Assembly (NCBI GenBank): GCA_947346365.1
Contig: CANAAV010000001.1
Span: 1-64,000, forward strand
Source of the DNA: an uncultured Flavonifractor sp.
GTDB taxonomy: Bacteria; Bacillota; Clostridia; Oscillospirales; Oscillospiraceae
DNA length: 64,000 nt
Reading direction: 5' to 3'
Positions 60,010-64,000 of the stretch are shown here, in pieces. The position numbers and the translations under genes were made by a program. The notes under the pieces were generated by a model, which was not told the origin of the DNA, made no database searches, and saw nothing but the letters and a program-made list of their open reading frames with translations. Numbering within the stretch: position 1 is the stretch's first letter; the number at the start of each line of letters is the position of its first letter.

Positions 60010-60776
60010 TCGACGTAGGGAACACGAACATGGTTTTTGGACTATTTCGGGGGGATAAGCTGGAAGGCAGCTTCCGGCTGACAACCGACGACAACTGCAC
60101 CTCGGACGAGATCGGACTGCATATCTGCGCCTATTTTACCCGTTTTGGGCTGGAAGTGGGCCAGGTGGAGGACGTGGTAATAGGCTCGGTGGCGCCCCAG
60201 GTGATGTATACCCTCACCAGCGCGGTGGTGAAATATCTGGGCAAAACGCCGCTGGTTTTGGACGAGGATTTGGACCCGCGCCTACCCTATGTCCCCTGTG
60301 CCAGTGAGGAGCGCCTGGGGCCCGACCGGGCGGCGGCGGATGTGGCGGCTCTGGTGAAATACGGCGGACCGGCGGTGGTGCTGGATTTTGGCACCGCCAC
60401 CACGCTGGACGCCCTCAGCGGGGAGGGAGTTTACTTGGGTGGGTGTATCACCGCTGGAGTGCGGGTTTCAATCGACGGGCTGTTTCAAAAAACCGCCCTG
60501 CTGCCCAGGGTAGAGCTGGTAAAGCCGGACACCGTTCTGGGCACCACCGCCGTAGGACAAATTCAGGCCGGAGCGGTGCTGGGTTACATCGGGGCCATGG
60601 AATACCTCATCCGCCGGGCGAAAGAGGAGATGGGCGGCGGAGCGATTAAAGTGGTGGCCACTGGAGGTTTGGCCCGGATGGTAGCGGAGAACACGGTAAT
60701 GATCGATGTGGTAGACCCCCAGCTGGTGCTGGACGGCCTGCGGATTATCTATGAACGGGAGCGTGGAAAGCGGTGA
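59997..60776 (+). CDS. coaX: Type III pantothenate kinase
   Basis: The 259-residue ASKHA-fold kinase makes 4'-phosphopantothenate, the first step of coenzyme A synthesis. It shows the N-terminal phosphate loop VIDVGNTNMVFGLF, LGPDRAADVAAL-type GPDR, DFGTATTLDAL and GGCITAGVRVSIDGLF. The length and motifs fit CoaX and not the CoaA or CoaW types. Confidence 0.95.
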   Translation: MLLVIDVGNTNMVFGLFRGDKLEGSFRLTTDDNCTSDEIGLHICAYFTRFGLEVGQVEDVVIGSVAPQVMYTLTSAVVKYLGKTPLVLDEDLDPRLPYVPCASEERLGPDRAAADVAALVKYGGPAVVLDFGTATTLDALSGEGVYLGGCITAGVRVSIDGLFQKTALLPRVELVKPDTVLGTTAVGQIQAGAVLGYIGAMEYLIRRAKEEMGGGAIKVVATGGLARMVAENTVMIDVVDPQLVLDGLRIIYERERGKR

Positions 60777-60829
60777 GCTTTCCACACCGGCGTATATGGA
60801 TTTGAGAAAGGAATGAGCGGCAAGCGTTT

Positions 60830-62218
60830 ATGAGCCAAGTGATAAAACGCGCTCATGGGGCCATGGATATGACTCAGGGCTCCCCTGCGAGACTGATTGT
60901 CACGTTTTCTCTACCGCTGCTGGTGGGAAATATTTTTCAGCAGCTGTACAATATGGTGGACTCCATTGTAGTGGGCAATTACGTGGGCGCTTCCGCGTTG
61001 ACTGCCGTGGGCACAGGCTTTCCAGTGGTGTTTTTGCTGGCCTCTTTGTTCATCGGCTTTGCTATGGGCGCCACAGTGATGATCGCGCAGTACATTGGGG
61101 CCGGAGACCAGGCCAGCGTAGCCCGGACGGTGGACACCCTGTACAGCGCCCTGCTGATACTGATTCTACCGCTGAGCCTGCTGGGGGTGGCGCTTACGAC
61201 CCCCCTGCTCACCCTGATCCGGGTGCCCGGGGAGGCGTTTGACCAGGCGAGAGTTTACTGTATCGTCATTTTTGCCGGCGGAGTGGGATCGCTGGGGTAT
61301 AATGTGAACGCGGGCATCATGCAGGGCTTGGGGGACAGCAAGACGCCGCTGCTGTTTCTGGCGGTTGCGTGCGTGCTCAACATCATCCTGGACCTTTTAT
61401 TCGTGCTGAGCTTCGGCCTTGGAGTATTCGGAGTGGCCTTGGCCACAATCATCGCTCAAATCTGCTCTTGGGTGTTTGGTATTTTCTATATCAACTGGAA
61501 ATATCCGTTTCTGCACATCCGTTTTCTTCAGATGAGGATTGACCGGAAGCTGCTGGGCCAGATTGTACGCCTGGGTGTGCCTTCTGCTATCCACCAATGC
61601 CAATTTTCGGTGGCGATTCTCATTATGCAGGCGTTGATTAACGGGTTTGGCAACGATTTTGCCGCCGGATTCAGTGCCGCCAACAAAATTGACTCCTTTG
61701 CCTTTATGCCCATCCAGTCTTTCTGTACTGCGACGACGACTTTCGTAGGGCAGAATATGGGAGCTGGGCAGTTGGACCGGGTGAAACAGGGGACGCGCAG
61801 CGCCCTGCTGGTGAGTACGGCGGTCTGTCTGGTTATGACGGCCATTGTAATTCCCCTCCGCCGCCCGCTGCTGATGCTTTTTAACCGGGAGAGCGCTGTA
61901 GTGGCGGCCGGAGAGGCCTATCTGCTGCGGGTGCTTACCCCGATGTTTGTGCTGGCGGTGATGTTTATTCTCAGCAGCGTCCTGCGGGGCGCGGGGGCTA
62001 CAATGGTGCCCATGGCGGCCTCTATCGTGTCCCAGTGGGGGGCGCGCCTGCCGGCGGCCTACTTGCTGGCCCGCTGGTTTGGACCGGAGGAATTGTATTG
62101 GTCCTATCTGATCGGCTGGATTCTGGGTTTGGCAATCTGTCTGGTGTCCTATGGCCGGGGCCGGTGGAAGGACAAATGCGTGGTGGTTCAGCCCCGGGAG
62201 AGTTGCGGGGACGGATGA
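60830..62218 (+). CDS. MATE-family efflux transporter
   Basis: The 462-residue protein has about 12 membrane helices and MATE signatures (SPARLIVTFSLPLLVGNIFQ; QLYNMVDSIVVGNYVGASAL; second half GVPSAIHQCQFSVAILIMQA and TFVGQNMGAGQLDRV). It probably exports cationic compounds using a Na+ or proton gradient. A terminator follows immediately. Confidence 0.92.
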   Translation: MSQVIKRAHGAMDMTQGSPARLIVTFSLPLLVGNIFQQLYNMVDSIVVGNYVGASALTAVGTGFPVVFLLASLFIGFAMGATVMIAQYIGAGDQASVARTVDTLYSALLILILPLSLLGVALTTPLLTLIRVPGEAFDQARVYCIVIFAGGVGSLGYNVNAGIMQGLGDSKTPLLFLAVACVLNIILDLLFVLSFGLGVFGVALATIIAQICSWVFGIFYINWKYPFLHIRFLQMRIDRKLLGQIVRLGVPSAIHQCQFSVAILIMQALINGFGNDFAAGFSAANKIDSFAFMPIQSFCTATTTFVGQNMGAGQLDRVKQGTRSALLVSTAVCLVMTAIVIPLRRPLLMLFNRESAVVAAGEAYLLRVLTPMFVLAVMFILSSVLRGAGATMVPMAASIVSQWGARLPAAYLLARWFGPEELYWSYLIGWILGLAICLVSYGRGRWKDKCVVVQPRESCGDG

Positions 62219-62263
62219 TAAAAAGCCAGGCGCGCCCATGGAGCGGGTGCGTCTGGCTTTTTA
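62219..62263. terminator. Bidirectional terminator between the MATE gene and a lipoprotein gene
   Basis: AAAAAGCCAG pairs with CTGGCTTTTT, with an inner GCGC/GCG stem, giving T-runs on both strands. Confidence 0.8.
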
Positions 62264-62296
62264 GGGCTGAGTTTGGACGCGGCCGGTGAAAAGAGG

Positions 62297-62749
62297 TCAG
62301 CGTACGGCGTCCTTGACGCCGTTTCCAATGTCTCGGGCGGCGTCGCCCACGCCGTCCACTACGCCGCGGGCGATATCGCCGGCGCCCTCAGCGGCGTCCC
62401 GGACCATGCGGCCCGCGCTGTCCGCCGCGCCGCGGGCGGCGTTGCTGCCGTTCATGCCGGGAGCGATGCCCCGGATGTTGGTGCTGTCGCCGCTTAAGCC
62501 GGAACGTGCCGCCGCGCCTGCGGAACCCACAGAGCCGGACACGCCGGGGTTTGCGCTGTTTTGGGGAGCGCCGCTCTCATTCGGGAGCACGCCGCCGCCG
62601 TTTTCCAGTCCGCCGGGAGTGGCGGTGGGCTCCACATTGCCTGCGGGTGTGGGTGTGGGAGTCACATTGGGTGCCTGCGTTTTGGAGCAGCCTGTCAGGG
62701 CGGCGGTCAGCGCCAGCCCCAGGCAGAAAAGGGTTAAAGGCTGTTTCAT
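62297..62749 (-). CDS. Small lipoprotein of unknown function
   Basis: The 150-residue lipoprotein has the signal MKQPLTLFCLGLALTAALTG and Cys21 in the lipobox LTGC. A Pro/Thr/Gly-rich middle follows, then a C-terminal stretch of short repeats such as RDAAEGAGDIARGVVDGVGD with regularly spaced Gly, Ala and Asp. AGGAGG lies before the ATG at 62747-62749. The repeated amphipathic pattern suggests a helical surface domain; the function is unknown. Confidence 0.8.
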   Translation of the reverse strand: MKQPLTLFCLGLALTAALTGCSKTQAPNVTPTPTPAGNVEPTATPGGLENGGGVLPNESGAPQNSANPGVSGSVGSAGAAARSGLSGDSTNIRGIAPGMNGSNAARGAADSAGRMVRDAAEGAGDIARGVVDGVGDAARDIGNGVKDAVR

Positions 62750-63055
62750 TGCGTATCCTCCTGTCTCGTTGTGTGCCGAACAGCAGATGTCATCCATCCG
62801 TTGTGTAGTATGCGCTGGTGGATATGCTTTACGCCCGGAAAAATTTTAACAGAAACACACACCGGACCGCGTGTATAAGAGCCCAATTTGATAGAGTGCG
62901 GCCAGAATCAGTGTTCCATAAATCCAAACCGTTTTTCCTATGTTTCGTGAAAACTTTTGCAATAATCTGTTGCCGGCTTCAGCGGCGGATTATATTTTCC
63001 ATTTTTACCAATCGGGCGGGAGGCTGAGAGTGAACAGGAGTTGATAAAAAAGGGT
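62750..63055. other. Gene-free 300 bp between the lipoprotein and the Fur-family gene
   Basis: It should hold the minus-strand promoter of the lipoprotein gene. I see no frame with a ribosome binding site and no strong hairpin. Confidence 0.45.
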
Positions 63056-63107
63056 TGCGCGAAAGGGAAAAGGATGCTATATTAATAACAAGAATGATTA
63101 TCATAAA
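63056..63107 (+). promoter_or_regulatory. Promoter and Fur-type box of the Fur-family gene
   Basis: TTGCGC (from 63056) and TATATT are 17 bp apart. Just downstream, AATGATTATCAT (63093-63104) matches the centre of Fur-type boxes. Autorepression by the metal-loaded regulator is likely. Confidence 0.65.
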
Positions 63108-63130
63108 TTTGAAATACAGAGGAATGACCC

Positions 63131-63514
63131 ATGAATGGTAAGCGCTATTCCCGACAGCGGGAATTGATTTACGAGGCGGTGCTGGGAAGTGACCAGCATC
63201 CCACTGCGGAGATGGTCTTTCAGTGGCTGAAGCCTGAAAATCCCAGCTTGAGCTTGGGGACGGTCTACCGCAATCTGAATTTACTGACGGAGGAAGGGCG
63301 GCTGGTGCGTATGCCCTTCCCAGTAGAGCGGTATGACGCGGATACCCGGCGGCATGTGCATTTTCACTGCGACAAGTGCGGCGGCGTATTTGACATGGAA
63401 CTGCCTTATGACCCGCGGCTGGATGAGCAGGCCTGCCGGGAGAGCGCGCACCAAGTGACGGGGCACAGGATGATGTTTCACGGTTTATGTGTCCACTGTA
63501 AGCAGGTGCATTGA
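63131..63514 (+). CDS. Fur-family metal- or peroxide-responsive repressor
   Basis: The 127-residue protein has the Fur winged helix (SRQRELIYEAVLGSDQHPTA; PSLSLGTVYRNLNLLTEEGR), a metal site around RRHVHFHCDKCGGVFD, and a second CxxC at GLCVHCKQVH, which together form the structural zinc site. The length is short for Fur and typical of PerR-like proteins. The Fur-type box in its own promoter does not settle whether it senses iron, zinc or peroxide. Confidence 0.88.
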   Translation: MNGKRYSRQRELIYEAVLGSDQHPTAEMVFQWLKPENPSLSLGTVYRNLNLLTEEGRLVRMPFPVERYDADTRRHVHFHCDKCGGVFDMELPYDPRLDEQACRESAHQVTGHRMMFHGLCVHCKQVH

Positions 63515-63521
63515 AAAATAG

Positions 63522-63619
63522 GCCGGGAGGGCTGCCCAGTAAAGGCAGCCCTCCCGGCAGGCATGTTGAAAAGGTCTTCAGCTTTTTTCGATGAAACTCC
63601 CCCACAGGGGAGTTTTTTT
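63522..63619. terminator. Tandem hairpins between the Fur-family gene and tmcAL
   Basis: GCCGGGAGGGCTGCC (63522-63536) pairs exactly with GGCAGCCCTCCCGGC (63544-63558). A second hairpin, ACTCCCC/GGGGAGT (about 63597-63614), is followed by TTTTTTG and should terminate the Fur transcript. The segment between, TGTTGAAAAGG to CTTTTTTCGA, resembles the left end of repeats A and B. Confidence 0.7.
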
Positions 63620-63648
63620 GATGGTCTGGCTGCAGGGAGGGAAGAAGG

Positions 63649-64000
63649 CTAACACTGCACCGGAGTGTGGGTCCAGTCTGAGCCGCAGGGGGAGGGGACG
63701 GGAGCACACAGGGCGTATAGGTCGCTGGCGCGGGCTTCCAAGGCAAATAGGGCCTGGGCCTGGGGTGAAAGCCGCTTTACGTGGGCGGGTTTGGTGATGA
63801 TGGGAAGAGAAGCGGCCGTTTTCATCCGCCGCAGAAGGCGTTGGCCCTTTTGACGAAAGCCCAGCACCCGGATATAGAGGGGGGCGGGAGGGCGCTCCGC
63901 CTCTGTAAGTCCCAGAAAGGCGCTGACAGCCAGCCGCCGCAGCCGGGCATGGGAGCAGGATTTGGTTTTTGCCAGGGCGTAAAATTCCTCCAGGCCGGCC
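63649..64000 (-). CDS. tmcAL: tRNA(Met) cytidine acetate ligase TmcAL, C-terminal part (runs off the window)
   Basis: The minus-strand frame is open from the window edge to the TAG at 63649-63651, giving the last 116 codons. The segment ALAKTKSCSHARLRRLAVSA followed by FLGLTEAERP, PLYIRVLGFRQKGQRLLRRM and LPIITKPAHV matches the C-terminal domain of the TmcAL/YlbM nucleotidyltransferase-fold family. That enzyme makes N4-acetylcytidine at the wobble base of elongator tRNA-Met from acetate and ATP. The catalytic N-terminus is outside the window. Confidence 0.82.
   Translation of the reverse strand, partial: AGLEEFYALAKTKSCSHARLRRLAVSAFLGLTEAERPPAPLYIRVLGFRQKGQRLLRRMKTAASLPIITKPAHVKRLSPQAQALFALEARASDLYALCAPVPSPCGSDWTHTPVQC

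Overview
The window reads as chromosomal DNA from a GC-rich Gram-positive anaerobe of the class Clostridia, most likely a gut member of the Oscillospiraceae (Flavonifractor/Lawsonibacter-like). This is an inference from gene content: a T-box in front of hisS-aspS, BlaI/BlaR1, an ECF sigma factor with an RsgI-like anti-sigma factor, a single-chain clostridial-type PurL, InlB-repeat/SLH surface-protein debris, and the many GTG/TTG starts. No rRNA gene, complete tRNA gene or CRISPR array is visible.

Layout. 1-3154: the 3' end of a secA, a pgeF, a lipoprotein gene and a decayed surface-protein gene. 3477-4628: a lone tyrosine integrase. About 4756-14260: a compact integrated element bounded by tRNA 3'-end fragments. 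It carries an integrase, HicAB, a CI/Cro-type switch, an excisionase-like gene, a Prim-Pol/helicase replication protein followed by iteron-like repeats, several tiny genes, a promoter with a structured RNA, a scaffold gene and a major capsid gene. It has no terminase, portal, tail or lysis gene. 14413-20158: secreted amidohydrolase, Crp-type regulator, blaR1-blaI. 20226-28663: mnmE, an FAD-dependent oxidoreductase, a CPBP protease, aspS-hisS under a T-box, and a SprT-like metalloprotein. 28741-33111: a MarR-controlled heterodimeric ABC exporter. 33287-42204: a second, complete secA-pgeF locus, an oligopeptide-type binding lipoprotein and purL. 42270-44633: a DUF1349 protein and a three-gene set of secreted Cys/His-rich protein, ECF sigma factor and anti-sigma factor. 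44837-53557: pgi, a small P-loop protein, a MarR/TauE pair, envelope proteins, a cation/proton antiporter, and several dispersed intergenic repeats. 53578-64000: gltX and trpS (divergent), a WecA/TagO-type transferase, unknown small proteins, a YfcE-like phosphoesterase, coaX, a MATE pump, a lipoprotein, a Fur-family regulator and the end of tmcAL.

The most interesting object is the 4.76-14.26 kb element. It combines the integration, switch and replication genes of a phage satellite with its own scaffold and capsid genes, but nothing to package DNA, build a tail or lyse the cell. Iteron-like repeats lie directly behind the replication gene, and a strong promoter drives an 80-nt structured RNA just before the capsid genes. 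A satellite that makes its own shell and borrows the rest from a helper phage is a reasonable hypothesis; a decayed prophage is the main alternative.

Other points of note are the two secA-pgeF loci 33 kb apart, and two copies of a 200-bp dispersed repeat, each flanked by an exact duplicate of a local hairpin.
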